DNA of 64,000 bases from Sagittula stellata E-37 (GCF_039724765.1 NZ_CP155729.1:186001-250000); one strand, 5' to 3'. Shown: positions 52,103-60,798, counted from the first letter of the stretch. Notes: generated from the sequence alone by a model not told the origin. A program made the numbers and translations.

Positions 52103-52624
52103 ATGTCTGACGCCACCGTCGACGAGGACGGCCAGGAAGAGAAGAAGCCGTCGAAACTGCCGATGATCATCGGGGTCGTGCTTGCCCTTGCGGGGGCTGG
52201 CGGGGGTTTTTTTGCCGTCCAGTCGGGCCTTCTTGGCGGCGGTTCGGATGCGCATGCCGAAGACGCGGCTGCGGGCGCTGACCATGCCGAAGACCAGGAA
52301 CACGTCGAAACCCCCGCTTTGCCGAAGGTCTCTTTCATAGAGGTGCCGCAGGTCATGGTGTCCCTCGGCCCGGGCGGCCATTCACAGCACCTTCGGTTCC
52401 GCGCATCTCTGGAGGTGCCGGAGCAATATGCCGCCGATGTGGAAGTGATCCTGCCCCGGGTGCAGGACGTCCTGAACAGCTATCTTCGCGCGTTGGAAGC
52501 GCGCGATATCGAAGCGCCCGGCGCGCTTGTCCGGCTCCGGGGGCAGATGCTCCGCCGGGTGCGGCTTGTCGCCGGAGAGGACAGGATCCGCGATCTGCTT
52601 GTCCTCGAATTCGTGCTGAACTGA
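52103..52624 (+). CDS. fliL: Flagellar basal body protein FliL
   Basis: A single-pass inner-membrane protein of 173 residues that associates with the stator. The N-terminal cytoplasmic tail is acidic/basic, with one helix at about 20-40 (PMIIGVVLALAGAGGGFFAV). An acidic His-rich linker (SDAHAEDAAAGADHAEDQEH) and the FliL domain follow (PQVMVSLGPGGHSQHLRFRA, then the end GEDRIRDLLVLEFVLN). It starts the plus-strand flagellar unit and lies under a CtrA-type box. Confidence 0.92.
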   Translation: MSDATVDEDGQEEKKPSKLPMIIGVVLALAGAGGGFFAVQSGLLGGGSDAHAEDAAAGADHAEDQEHVETPALPKVSFIEVPQVMVSLGPGGHSQHLRFRASLEVPEQYAADVEVILPRVQDVLNSYLRALEARDIEAPGALVRLRGQMLRRVRLVAGEDRIRDLLVLEFVLN

Positions 52625-52636
52625 AGGATTGAGAAT

Positions 52637-52981
52637 ATGGATATGATTGCCGACATCCTGTTGGTGGCCGGAGCACTTGGCGCGGGTTTCTACTGTTTCA
52701 TCCTTGCCCGGCGGCTGACGAAATTCACCGATCTCGAAAACGGCGTGGGCGGGGCCGTGGCCGTGCTGTCCGCACAGGTCGACGACCTCACGAAGACGCT
52801 GGATGTGGCGCGTGGAAGTGCAGGGGAATCGTCCCGCTCGCTTCAGGAACTGACAGAGCGGGCAGAGGACGTTGCCCGACGGCTGGAACTGCTGGTCGCC
52901 TCGATGCACGACCTGCCGCAGAACAGCGCGCCAACGAAGGAATCGGCAGAGCCGGTCTTTGTCCGCCATCCGCGCAACTGA
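52637..52981 (+). CDS. Small membrane protein in the flagellar unit, unknown
   Basis: A 114-residue product with one N-terminal helix (MDMIADILLVAGALGAGFYC) and a helical cytoplasmic part: LARRLTKFTDLENGVGGAVA, then QVDDLTKTLDVARGSAGESS and ELTERAEDVARRLELLVASM, probably coiled coil. I do not know its function; similar proteins occur between fliL and motE in Rhodobacteraceae. It starts 12 nt after fliL and 9 nt before the MotE-like gene, so it belongs to the operon and may join motor assembly. Confidence 0.8.
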   Translation: MDMIADILLVAGALGAGFYCFILARRLTKFTDLENGVGGAVAVLSAQVDDLTKTLDVARGSAGESSRSLQELTERAEDVARRLELLVASMHDLPQNSAPTKESAEPVFVRHPRN

Positions 52982-52990
52982 GGGCCCACC

Positions 52991-53653
52991 ATGTCCAAGC
53001 AGAAAACCAACGCAAAAACCGCGCCCGCCAAACCGAAGCGTCCGCGCCGCAAGCAAAAAGGGGCGCTCGCGGCCATCGGCGCGCTGCTTCTCGCCTCGGC
53101 CGTCGTGCGTGTCGGCGCCGGTGCGAGCCAGGCCCTGGCCCGTGAAGAGGCCGCCCCGGTCCAGCATGAAGCCGAAGCCGAGCACGGCACGCAGGTCGCG
53201 GCTGACACACGTCACGAAACGGACCAGGCCCCGCCCATGGCCGAATCCGACATCCTGCCGCTGATCAATGCCCTGAAGGCGCGGGAGGCGCGGGTCCGCA
53301 AGCGGGAAGAGGCGATAGATGTTCGGATGCAGGCGCTCTCCGTCGCCGAGCAGGAGATCGAGCGCAGGATGACCGCGCTGGTCGACGCGGAAGAACGGCT
53401 CAGGGAGACGCTGACCCTTGCCCGCACCGCGGCAGAGGACGACCTGACCCAACTCACGGATGTCTACGCCAAGATGAAGCCGAAGCAGGCGGCCGCGCTC
53501 TTCCAGCAGATGGATCCGCAGTTCGCCGCCGGATTCCTGTCCCGGATGCGTCCCGATTCGGCGGCGGCGATCATGGCCGGGATGGAGCCTGAGACCGCCT
53601 ATCTGATCAGCGTCATCCTGGCCGGGCGGAACGCGGATGTTCCCAGGGAGTGA
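52991..53653 (+). CDS. MotE-like flagellar protein
   Basis: A 220-residue protein with a basic N terminus (KPKRPRRKQKG), a helix at about 27-43 (ALAAIGALLLASAVVRVGAG), a coiled coil at about 95-150 (ALKAREARVRKREEAIDVRM, then SVAEQEIERRMTALVDAEER) and a C-terminal MgtE-N/FliG-like domain (TDVYAKMKPKQAAALFQQMD, then RPDSAAAIMAGMEPETAYLI). This matches MotE, a periplasmic chaperone or partner of MotC in alphaproteobacteria. It is the last gene of the fliL unit. Confidence 0.85.
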   Translation: MSKQKTNAKTAPAKPKRPRRKQKGALAAIGALLLASAVVRVGAGASQALAREEAAPVQHEAEAEHGTQVAADTRHETDQAPPMAESDILPLINALKAREARVRKREEAIDVRMQALSVAEQEIERRMTALVDAEERLRETLTLARTAAEDDLTQLTDVYAKMKPKQAAALFQQMDPQFAAGFLSRMRPDSAAAIMAGMEPETAYLISVILAGRNADVPRE

Positions 53654-53787
53654 GCGAAGCTGTGGCCGCAAAGCCACGGTTTCCGCGTGACGCACAGCCA
53701 AGTGACCACTGCCTTCGCTGGCCCGGGATTGATTTTCCTCACCCTTTTGGCCACATCAATCAGGTCTCCCGAAAAGTGAGTACCGCC

Positions 53788-54336
53788 ATGATCACCCGCC
53801 GTTCCTTTGTCGCCGCCGTGGCTGCGACCGTTGCAAGCCCCGCGCTTGCGTTCCAGCTCGATCCGACTCTGCGTCCGCAGCGCGTCGGCATCCGAAAGGA
53901 CCTCGCTCCGGGGCAGATCCTGATCCTGCCGGCTGCGCACTTCCTGTACTACATCGACCAGCCCGGTGCGGCGATGCGTTATGGCGTGGGTTTCGGCAAG
54001 GCGGGTCAGGCGATTTCCGGTGAGTTCTACGTCGGGTCGAAGAAGGAATGGCCGACTTGGCGCCCGACCGACGCGATGATCGAACGCGATCCGGGCAGCT
54101 ACGGCAAGTTCAAGGGCAACGACTATGTCCAGCCGGGCGGTCCGGGCAATCCGCTGGGCGCACGGGCACTCTACCTGTACCGCGACGGTCGCTACACGTA
54201 CAACGCGATCCACGGCACGACCTCGCCGGAATCCATCGGGCGTTCGGTCTCCAACGGCTGCGTGCGTATGATCAACGAACACGTGATGGACCTTTATCCG
54301 CGCGTGAATGTCGGCACCAAAGTCACCGTTCTTTGA
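53788..54336 (+). CDS. L,D-transpeptidase with Tat-type signal
   Basis: YkuD-domain enzyme that makes L,D crosslinks in peptidoglycan or attaches proteins to it. The signal MITRRSFVAAVAATVASPAL carries TRRSFVA, a twin-arginine motif, and ends with ALAF. The active site is IHGTTSPESIGRSVSNGCVR, with His142 and nucleophile Cys158. The 182-residue form begins at the ATG at 53788; an upstream open frame starting at 53650 has no similarity. Its stop codon TGA overlaps the TTG start of the next gene (TTGA), so the two are coupled. It lies just after the flagellar unit, but a link to flagella is not shown. Confidence 0.93.
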   Translation: MITRRSFVAAVAATVASPALAFQLDPTLRPQRVGIRKDLAPGQILILPAAHFLYYIDQPGAAMRYGVGFGKAGQAISGEFYVGSKKEWPTWRPTDAMIERDPGSYGKFKGNDYVQPGGPGNPLGARALYLYRDGRYTYNAIHGTTSPESIGRSVSNGCVRMINEHVMDLYPRVNVGTKVTVL

Positions 54337-55481
54337 CCACCCAAACAGTCGACCTGATCGTTATCGGCGCCGGCCCGTCCGGCGCCGCTTGTGCGAGGAC
54401 CGCCGCCAAGGCCGGTCTCGCGGTTGCGCTGGTCGACAAGCAACGGTTTCCGAGGGACAAGCTGTGCGGCGGAGGTCTGACTGGGCGCGCTGTCCGGCAC
54501 TACGCCCGCATTTTCGACCGCGCTTTGCCGGACATCCCCCTGACCTGCCGCGACCGCTTTCGCTTTTTCGCTTTCGGCGAGGATCTGGGCGGCGGGGAGA
54601 AGGCGCCCCCGATCCACCTGATCATGCGCCGCGATTTTGACGCCACGCTCGTCGCCGATGCCCTGTCTGCCGGGGCGGGCGACTTCACGGGACGGACGGG
54701 TAGACTCGACCCCGCGGGGCCGGCCGTCGACCTGCCCGGCGTCAGGCTCACCGCCCCGTTGATCGTCGCGGCGGACGGCGTCAACAGCCCCATCGCCCGG
54801 CTGCTTTTCGGGGCGGCCTTCGACCGGGAGCGCATCGGGTTTGCGCTGGAAGTCGAGCAGCCCGGAAACGCGGCGGATGTGCCGCTGCGTATCGACTTCG
54901 GGGCCGCAGACTGGGGGTATGGCTGGCAGTTTCCGAAAACCGGCGGCACCACGGTCGGCGTGGGCGGAATCATGGCGCGCAACGCGGACATGAAGGCGGC
55001 GCTGCGCGGCTATCTCGAATCGCTCGGGATCGCCGACGGCCTGCCAGTGAAGGGCCAGTTCCTGCCGTTCGGGGATTTCCGCAAGACACCGGGCGCAGGC
55101 CGCATCCTACTGGCCGGCGACGCCGCCGGACTTGTCGATCCGATCACCGGAGAAGGCATCGGCCACGCGCTGCACAGTGGAGAGTTGGCCGGACTGGCAG
55201 TGGTGCGCGCGTTGTCGTCGGGGCAGCCGGACAAGGCGCTGGCGCACTATCGCCAGTCCTTGCGACCGCTCCACACCGGGCTGCGGCAGGCCCGGGTCCT
55301 TCGTCAGCTCATGTTCCGGGAAAGGCTGAGGCCTGCCTTCATCTCCGGTTTCCGCCGGTCGCGCAGCCTGCGGCGAGAGTACCTGAGGCTGCTTGCGGGC
55401 GAAACCGAGTACGGAGAGATCATGCGCGCCATGGCTTTAAGGATGCCGGGTTTCGCATGGCGGGCCCTCCGCGGTGGGTGA
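54333..55481 (+). CDS. Geranylgeranyl-reductase-family FAD oxidoreductase
   Basis: Flavoprotein of 382 residues in the GGR/ChlP-like group of PHBH-fold enzymes. DLIVIGAGPSGAACARTAAK (7-26) is the FAD dinucleotide loop; RFPRDKLCGGGLTGRAVRHY (about 38-57) contains the GGR-type C-G-G-G motif. GRILLAGDAAGLVDPITGEG (about 261-280) is the second FAD motif. It lacks the length and neighbours of bacteriochlorophyll BchP; no photosynthesis gene is near. The best start is TTG at 54333, overlapping the L,D-transpeptidase stop; upstream frames run through that gene. The substrate is probably an isoprenoid, by family only. Confidence 0.88.
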   Translation: MTTQTVDLIVIGAGPSGAACARTAAKAGLAVALVDKQRFPRDKLCGGGLTGRAVRHYARIFDRALPDIPLTCRDRFRFFAFGEDLGGGEKAPPIHLIMRRDFDATLVADALSAGAGDFTGRTGRLDPAGPAVDLPGVRLTAPLIVAADGVNSPIARLLFGAAFDRERIGFALEVEQPGNAADVPLRIDFGAADWGYGWQFPKTGGTTVGVGGIMARNADMKAALRGYLESLGIADGLPVKGQFLPFGDFRKTPGAGRILLAGDAAGLVDPITGEGIGHALHSGELAGLAVVRALSSGQPDKALAHYRQSLRPLHTGLRQARVLRQLMFRERLRPAFISGFRRSRSLRREYLRLLAGETEYGEIMRAMALRMPGFAWRALRGG

Positions 55482-55518
55482 AAAAAACATGTGCGCGCCA
55501 CCAAAACGCCCAAATTTT

Positions 55519-55533
55519 TTAAGAACTTATTAA
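55519..55533 (+). promoter_or_regulatory. Perfect CtrA box
   Basis: TTAA-GAACTTA-TTAA, exactly the TTAA-N7-TTAA consensus, 39 nt upstream of the small-membrane-protein ATG. A -10-like TCTAAC begins 10 nt further on. Confidence 0.65.
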
Positions 55534-55536
55534 TGC

Positions 55537-55554
55537 CTCAAGGTCTAACTTGAG
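55537..55554 (+). promoter_or_regulatory. Perfect inverted repeat overlapping the -10 region
   Basis: CTCAAG-(GTCTAA)-CTTGAG, arms 6 bp, lies directly after the CtrA box and over the presumed -10. It looks like a second operator in the same promoter. Confidence 0.55.
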
Positions 55555-55571
55555 CCAAAAGCGGAGATACC

Positions 55572-55766
55572 ATGGCAGTCATTGCTCTCATCACAGGAAG
55601 TCTGTTCAGCGTAGTGTTCGCCGCCATGGCGTTTGCACTGACCGACATGTCTTTGCTGACGGCAATGTCGGTTCATGTCGTGTCTTCGTTGATCGCAACC
55701 ATGGTGCTGCTCTCTCCGGTCATCCTGAGCGACGACAACCACGATCACGAATCATCATTCTTCTGA
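55572..55766 (+). CDS. Small membrane protein, 64 residues, under a CtrA-type promoter
   Basis: Two hydrophobic helices: about 3-24 (VIALITGSLFSVVFAAMAFA) and 29-50 (LTAMSVHVVSSLIATMVLLS). A short acidic, His-containing tail follows (LSDDNHDHESSFF). GCGGAGATACC precedes the ATG. Function and family are unknown to me. The promoter region holds a perfect CtrA box and an adjacent 6-6-6 palindrome, so it should be cell-cycle or motility controlled. It is convergent with the arylesterase gene, 15 bp away. Confidence 0.75.
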   Translation: MAVIALITGSLFSVVFAAMAFALTDMSLLTAMSVHVVSSLIATMVLLSPVILSDDNHDHESSFF

Positions 55767-55781
55767 CGACCCGGCGCAGGG

Positions 55782-56459
55782 TCACGACCCGATCCGTGCG
55801 ATCAACTCCTCGACCTTGGGGCCGACCACACTGACGATGCGTTTGACGCCATCCGCGTTCGGGTGAATGCCGTCCGCCTGCATGACGGCAGACCGGTCCT
55901 CCGGCACATTTCCGTCTTCCATCAGCCCGGCAAAGAAACTGTCGAGGTAAAGCGTCCCGTATTCCTCCGCCAGCTCGGGGTAGAGAGAGTCGAAATCTTC
56001 CTTGTAGGCCGCCCCGTAATTGCCCGGCGCCTGCATGCCGATCAGCAGCACTTCGACGTCGTTTTCCTCTGCCACGTCCAGAATGCCCTTCACATTCGCG
56101 CGAGTCACGGCAGGGTCTATGCCGCGCAAAAGGTCATTGCCGCCGAAGGTCACGATCATGCCCTCGATCTCCGGCGTCAGGGACCATTCGACCCGGGACA
56201 GCCCCCCGGCCGAGGTGTCGCCGGACACGCCCCCGTTGACCACACGCACGTCGTGGCCGTGCTCTGTCAGCCATTCGCGCAGTTGCGGGACAAAGCCGTC
56301 TTCTTCTATCAGCCCATACCCCTGCGTAAGGCTGTCGCCCAACGCCAGCAGGTGAATCGTCTCGGCGGCGGCCGAAACAGGCTGTCCGCCGGCCCAGAGG
56401 GCAAGGACCGCAACCTTGCTGCACCCACACAAGACACCATATGTCACTTTCGGAAACAT
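55782..56459 (-). CDS. SGNH-type arylesterase/lysophospholipase (TesA-like)
   Basis: Secreted GDSL esterase of 225 residues. A hydrophobic N terminus with VLALWAGGQPVSAAAE as signal region precedes the mature domain. Block I is LALGDSLTQGYG (Ser43), block II is NGGVSGDTSAGG, block III is TFGGNDLLRG and block V is DGIHPNADG with the Asp-His pair. It lies divergently, 15 bp from an ABC ATPase/permease pair; the same neighbourhood (tesA beside ybbA-ybbP) is found in E. coli, which supports the call. Confidence 0.92.
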   Translation of the reverse strand: MFPKVTYGVLCGCSKVAVLALWAGGQPVSAAAETIHLLALGDSLTQGYGLIEEDGFVPQLREWLTEHGHDVRVVNGGVSGDTSAGGLSRVEWSLTPEIEGMIVTFGGNDLLRGIDPAVTRANVKGILDVAEENDVEVLLIGMQAPGNYGAAYKEDFDSLYPELAEEYGTLYLDSFFAGLMEDGNVPEDRSAVMQADGIHPNADGVKRIVSVVGPKVEELIARIGS

Positions 56460-56474
56460 CGTGGAGCGCTCCTT

Positions 56475-57170
56475 ATGTCATCACCCGTTCTCTCCCTCCA
56501 AGATGTCACCCTGAGCCTCAGGGGCAATGCCGGGATGGTCGAAATCCTGCATGGCATCACGCTCGACATACCGGAGGGTGAGACACTCGGCCTCGTAGGG
56601 CCGTCCGGGTCCGGCAAGTCCTCTTTGCTGATGATCATGGGTGGGCTGGAGCAGGCGACCTCCGGCACCGTGATGGCGCTGGGACAAGACCTGACCCAAA
56701 TGGACGAGGATCAGCTTGCCCGTTTTCGTCAGGGCAACCTTGGCGTGGTCTTTCAGCGCTTCCACCTGATCCCCACGATGACCGCGCTTGAAAACGTCGC
56801 GACGCCGCTGGAACTGGCCGGCAACCGGGCCGCTTTCGAGAAGGCGGCAGAGATGCTGGACAAGGTCGGCCTCGGCCACCGGGCCGATCACTACCCCGCG
56901 CAGATGTCCGGCGGTGAACAGCAGCGGGTGGCGCTGGCCCGCGCGTTGGCGCCGGAACCGCGCATCCTTCTGGCAGACGAACCCACCGGCAACCTCGACG
57001 GCGCGAACGGGCAAGCGATCACGGACCTGCTGTTCGGCCTGTCGCGCGAACACGGAGCGACGCTGGTGCTTGTCACCCACGCGCCCGAGCTTGCCGCGCT
57101 CTGCGACCGGACGATCCACCTGCGCGATGGCCACATCGACCCCGACCAGGCGGCGAGGGCCGCGGAATGA
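56475..57170 (+). CDS. ABC transporter ATPase (YbbA/LolD-like)
   Basis: Cytoplasmic ATPase of 231 residues. Walker A GPSGSGKSS at 42-50, Q-loop in VVFQRFHLIP, signature MSGGEQQRVALARALA (about 143-158), Walker B with ILLADEPTGNLDG, H-loop VTHAPE. It belongs to the MacB/LolD group that powers FtsX-type permeases. The ATG at 56475 follows GGAGCGCTCC. Its stop overlaps the permease start by 4 nt (ATGA). Confidence 0.94.
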   Translation: MSSPVLSLQDVTLSLRGNAGMVEILHGITLDIPEGETLGLVGPSGSGKSSLLMIMGGLEQATSGTVMALGQDLTQMDEDQLARFRQGNLGVVFQRFHLIPTMTALENVATPLELAGNRAAFEKAAEMLDKVGLGHRADHYPAQMSGGEQQRVALARALAPEPRILLADEPTGNLDGANGQAITDLLFGLSREHGATLVLVTHAPELAALCDRTIHLRDGHIDPDQAARAAE

Positions 57171-59683
57171 GCCTGCGCACAGCCGCCCGCTTTGCCCGTC
57201 GGGAACTGCGCGGCGGGTTGTCGGGCTTCCGCATCTTCCTCGCCTGCCTCGCGCTGGGGGTGGCGGCCATCTCGGGTGTCGGCTCTGTCCGGTCCGCTAT
57301 CGAGGCCGGGCTGACCGACCAGGGGGCGATCCTTCTGGGTGGCGATGCGCAGGTGAAGCTGACCTACCGCTTCGCCACCGACGAGGAACTGGCGTGGATG
57401 GACAGCGTCGCCGACCGCGTGTCGGAGGTGACCGACTTCCGCTCCATGGCCACCGTGCCCCGCGAGGACGGCACTGACCGCGCCCTGACGCAGGTGAAAT
57501 CGGTGGACGACGCCTATCCGCTGCTCGGCGAACTGGTGCTGGACCCCGCAATGCCCGTGAGCGAAGCGCTGGCCGACCGGGGCGGCGTCATGGCGCGCGT
57601 GCTGGCCGACCGTCTGGGGCTGGCGCCTGGCGACACCTTCCGGCTGGGCGACGGCGTATTCACTCTGCGCGCCACCATCGTGACGGAACCGGACGACGCG
57701 GGCGACGGCTTTGGCCTCGGCCCCCGGACCATCGTCGCGACCAGTGACCTCGAAGGCAGCGGATTGCTGGCGCCGGGTTCGCTCTACGAGACCGAGTACA
57801 GGCTGGATCTGCCCGACGAGGCCGACCTCGACGTGGTCGCCGCCGACGCGCTGGGACGGTTCGAAGAGAACGGCATGCGGTGGCGGGATGCCCGCAGAGG
57901 GGCGCCCGGCGTGGCCCGTTTCATCGACAGGCTGGGGCGGTTCCTCGTGCTGGTCGGCCTGTCGGGCCTGGCGGTGGGCGGCATCGGGGTCTCTGCGGCG
58001 GTGCGGGCCTACCTGGCGCAAAAGACTTCGGTCATCGCGACACTAAGGACGCTGGGAGCGACCCGGCAGACGATCTTTTTGACCTATTTCCTGCAGATCG
58101 GCGCACTGGCCCTGCTGGGTATCGCCATGGGACTTGTCCTCGGCGCCGCCGTGCCTTTGTTGTTCGCCCCGATCATTCAGGACGCGCTGCCGATCCCCAC
58201 GGTGTTCACGCTCTACCCTGCCCCGCTGCTGGAGGCCGCCCTGTACGGCGTCCTGACCGCCGCGCTCTTCACGCTCTGGCCGCTGGCCCGAGCCGAGGAG
58301 GTGCGCGCCGCGACGCTGTTCCGCGACGCTCTGGGCAGCGCACGCGTCTTTCCCGCACGCCGCTACGTGATCGCCACCGTCCTTCTGCTGGCGGTGCTCG
58401 TGCTGGCGGCGGCGCTGTTTTCCGGCAGTCCGGAGCTGACGCTCTGGACAGCGGGCGGTATTCTCGGGTCGCTGATCCTGCTGTCCGGTGCGGCGCTGCT
58501 GATCCGTGCCGCGGCACGGGGCAGCACACGCGCCGCACGGGGCCGCCCGGCCCTGCGGTGGGCACTGGGCAGCATCGGCGGACCACGGGAAAGCGCATCC
58601 GCCGTGGTGCTGTCACTTGGTCTGGGGCTGGCCGTCCTGGCAGCCATCGGGCAGATCGACGGCAATCTGCGCACCGCGATCCAGCGCGAGCTGCCGGACC
58701 GCGCGCCGTCCTACTTCTTCGTCGACATCCAGAAGGACCAGATGCCCGGCTTCCTGGAGCGTGTGGAGAACGACCCGGCGGTCAGCCGCGTCGACGGCGC
58801 GCCGATGATGCGCGGCGTCATCACCAGGATCAACGGCCGTCCCGCGCGTGAAGTCGCCGGAGGTCATTGGGTGGTGCGCGGCGACCGGGGCATCACCTAT
58901 GCCGCACAACCGGATTCCCGCACCACCGTCACCGCCGGGACCTGGTGGCCAGAGGACTACAGCGGGCCGCCGCAAGTCAGCTTTGCCGCCGAGGAGGCCG
59001 AGGAAATCGGGCTGAAGCTTGGCGACGCCATCACCATCAACATCCTCGGGCGCGACATCGACGCGACGATCACCTCGTTCCGGGAGGTCGACTTTTCCAC
59101 TGCCGGGATCGGCTTTGTCCTGACGATGAACCCGGCTGCGGTGGAAGGCGCGCCGCACACCTTCATCTCCACTGTCTATGCCGAGGAAGACGCCGAGGCG
59201 GCGATCCTGCGCGACGTGGCAGACGCGTACCCCAACATCACCGCGATCCGGATCCGGGACGCCATCGCACGCGTGACGGAGCTGCTGGAGAGCATCGGCG
59301 CGGCGATCCGCTGGGGCGCGGCGGCGACGCTGCTGACCGGTTTCCTCGTGCTGATCGGCGCGGCAGCGGCGGGTGAGACGGCGCGGACCTACGAGAGCGC
59401 CGTGCTGAAGACGTTGGGTGCCTCGCGTCGGCGGATCCTGCAGAGCTTTGCCCTGCGCTCGGCACTGCTGGGCGGGGCCGCGGGGCTGGTGGCCTTGGCG
59501 GCCGGCATCCTGGGCGGCTGGGCGATCATGACCTTCGTGATGGAGGCCGATTTCGCAGTGGTCTGGCCAAACGCGCTGGCCGTTGTGGCAGGGGGTGTCT
59601 TGGCGACGCTGGTGGCCGGGTTGATCTTTGCCTGGAGGCCGTTGTCGGTGCGCCCGGCCGCAGTGCTCCGGGCCAGCGAATGA
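57167..59683 (+). CDS. FtsX-like ABC permease (YbbP-like)
   Basis: Large permease of 838 residues. One N-terminal helix (LSGFRIFLACLALGVAAISG, about 17-36), a periplasmic domain, then two FtsX domains: about 262-400 (FLVLVGLSGLAVGGIGVSAA, and IGALALLGIAMGLVLGAAVP) and the C-terminal about 715-838 (AAIRWGAAATLLTGFLVLIG). Central helices occur at about 405-450. The pattern VLKTLGASRRRILQSFALRS in the last FtsX domain is typical. With the ATPase it should form a complex that extracts or moves a lipid-linked substrate; the adjacent arylesterase suggests a lipid. Confidence 0.93.
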   Translation: MSLRTAARFARRELRGGLSGFRIFLACLALGVAAISGVGSVRSAIEAGLTDQGAILLGGDAQVKLTYRFATDEELAWMDSVADRVSEVTDFRSMATVPREDGTDRALTQVKSVDDAYPLLGELVLDPAMPVSEALADRGGVMARVLADRLGLAPGDTFRLGDGVFTLRATIVTEPDDAGDGFGLGPRTIVATSDLEGSGLLAPGSLYETEYRLDLPDEADLDVVAADALGRFEENGMRWRDARRGAPGVARFIDRLGRFLVLVGLSGLAVGGIGVSAAVRAYLAQKTSVIATLRTLGATRQTIFLTYFLQIGALALLGIAMGLVLGAAVPLLFAPIIQDALPIPTVFTLYPAPLLEAALYGVLTAALFTLWPLARAEEVRAATLFRDALGSARVFPARRYVIATVLLLAVLVLAAALFSGSPELTLWTAGGILGSLILLSGAALLIRAAARGSTRAARGRPALRWALGSIGGPRESASAVVLSLGLGLAVLAAIGQIDGNLRTAIQRELPDRAPSYFFVDIQKDQMPGFLERVENDPAVSRVDGAPMMRGVITRINGRPAREVAGGHWVVRGDRGITYAAQPDSRTTVTAGTWWPEDYSGPPQVSFAAEEAEEIGLKLGDAITINILGRDIDATITSFREVDFSTAGIGFVLTMNPAAVEGAPHTFISTVYAEEDAEAAILRDVADAYPNITAIRIRDAIARVTELLESIGAAIRWGAAATLLTGFLVLIGAAAAGETARTYESAVLKTLGASRRRILQSFALRSALLGGAAGLVALAAGILGGWAIMTFVMEADFAVVWPNALAVVAGGVLATLVAGLIFAWRPLSVRPAAVLRASE

Positions 59684-59730
59684 GGATCGCCCCGGCTGCG
59701 CCGGGCCGGCCCGCACGGGCCGTGCCCGCG

Positions 59731-59793
59731 CATGGGGGCTCTGCCCCCGCTCCTCCGGAGCGCCCCCGAGGTATTTTGGCCAAGATGAAGCAG
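59731..59793 (-). repeat. Dispersed intergenic repeat, family A copy 5
   Basis: On the minus strand GCTTCATCTTGGCCAAAATA then CCTCGGGGGCGC, followed by CCGGAGG-type dyads and GGGGGCAGAGCCCCC. It lies between the permease and inositol-phosphatase genes. The core at 59768-59791 matches the 35691 copy at 23 of 24 positions. Confidence 0.75.
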
Positions 59794-59871
59794 GCCCGCA
59801 GCGCTTCGTGCACTTGAACACCGCGACAGGGGCTGGCAGGTCTGATTGCGACCGCAGAAAGAGATGTTGAA

Positions 59872-60750
59872 ATGACCGACACGCTTCCGATGCCCATCAC
59901 CGCGCCGTTCACGCCGGCGCAGCGTTCCCAGATCATCAACCTGATCCGCCGTGCCGCGCGGACAGAGATCATGCCACGGTTTCGCAGGCTTTCTGCGCAT
60001 CAGGTGGCCGAGAAAACCGGGGCGCAGGACCTTGTGACGGAGGCCGACAAGGCTGCGGAAGAGATGATCGCGCGCGGGTTGCAGGGCATGTTTCCGCATG
60101 CGCTGGTGGTGGGTGAGGAACATGCGTCGGCGCATCCGGAGATCCTCGACCGGATCGGGGATGCGGAACTGTGCTTTACCATCGATCCCGTGGACGGCAC
60201 ATGGAACTATGCCAAGGGGCTGCCGCTGTTCGGGGTGATGTTGTCGGCGCTGCGGTTCGGGGTGCCCGTCTTCGGTCTGCTGTACGATCCGGTGGTCAAC
60301 GATGTCATCCTGGCCGATTCTGAGAACCCCGCGATCTTGCAGATGCCGCGCGGTTTGCGGCGCGAGGTGACGACGTCTGACGGCGGGCCCATCGAGGAGC
60401 TTGTCGGTTTTGTGCCATTGTTTCTGATCCCTTCCGAGAAACGCGGTCAGATGGCGGCGGCGATGACCCGCTTTGCCCGGGTGAACTCCCTGCGGTGCGC
60501 ATGCCATGAGGCGCGCATGGTCGCTCAGGGATACGCCGATTTCGTCCTGTTCTCGAAACTGACGGCGTGGGACCAGCCGCCGGGCGCCATCGTCATGAAG
60601 CAGGCGGGTGCGCATGTTGCAATGCTGGACGGGTCCGAGTACCGCGCCGACATGACATCCGGCTATTTCCTTGCGGCCAGCGATGCGGCGACATGGGGCC
60701 GGGTGCGGGACCTCTTCGACTTCCTCCTGGATCCGGTCGACGGTAGCTGA
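59872..60750 (+). CDS. Inositol monophosphatase-family phosphatase
   Basis: Mg-dependent phosphatase of 292 residues. Metal-binding motifs: GEEHAS (81-86), DPVDGTWNYAKGLPLFGVML (105-124), and the C-terminal LTAWDQPPGAIVMKQAGAHV (about 223-242) with the third-site Asp. The family includes inositol, histidinol-phosphate and 3',5'-bisphosphonucleotide phosphatases; which of these it is cannot be decided here. GAAAGAGATGTTGAA precedes the ATG at 59872. Confidence 0.92.
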   Translation: MTDTLPMPITAPFTPAQRSQIINLIRRAARTEIMPRFRRLSAHQVAEKTGAQDLVTEADKAAEEMIARGLQGMFPHALVVGEEHASAHPEILDRIGDAELCFTIDPVDGTWNYAKGLPLFGVMLSALRFGVPVFGLLYDPVVNDVILADSENPAILQMPRGLRREVTTSDGGPIEELVGFVPLFLIPSEKRGQMAAAMTRFARVNSLRCACHEARMVAQGYADFVLFSKLTAWDQPPGAIVMKQAGAHVAMLDGSEYRADMTSGYFLAASDAATWGRVRDLFDFLLDPVDGS

Positions 60751-60798
60751 TGAAGCGTCAGCGCCGGTTCGCCTGACGCAGGCGTGAATGCTCTCATC

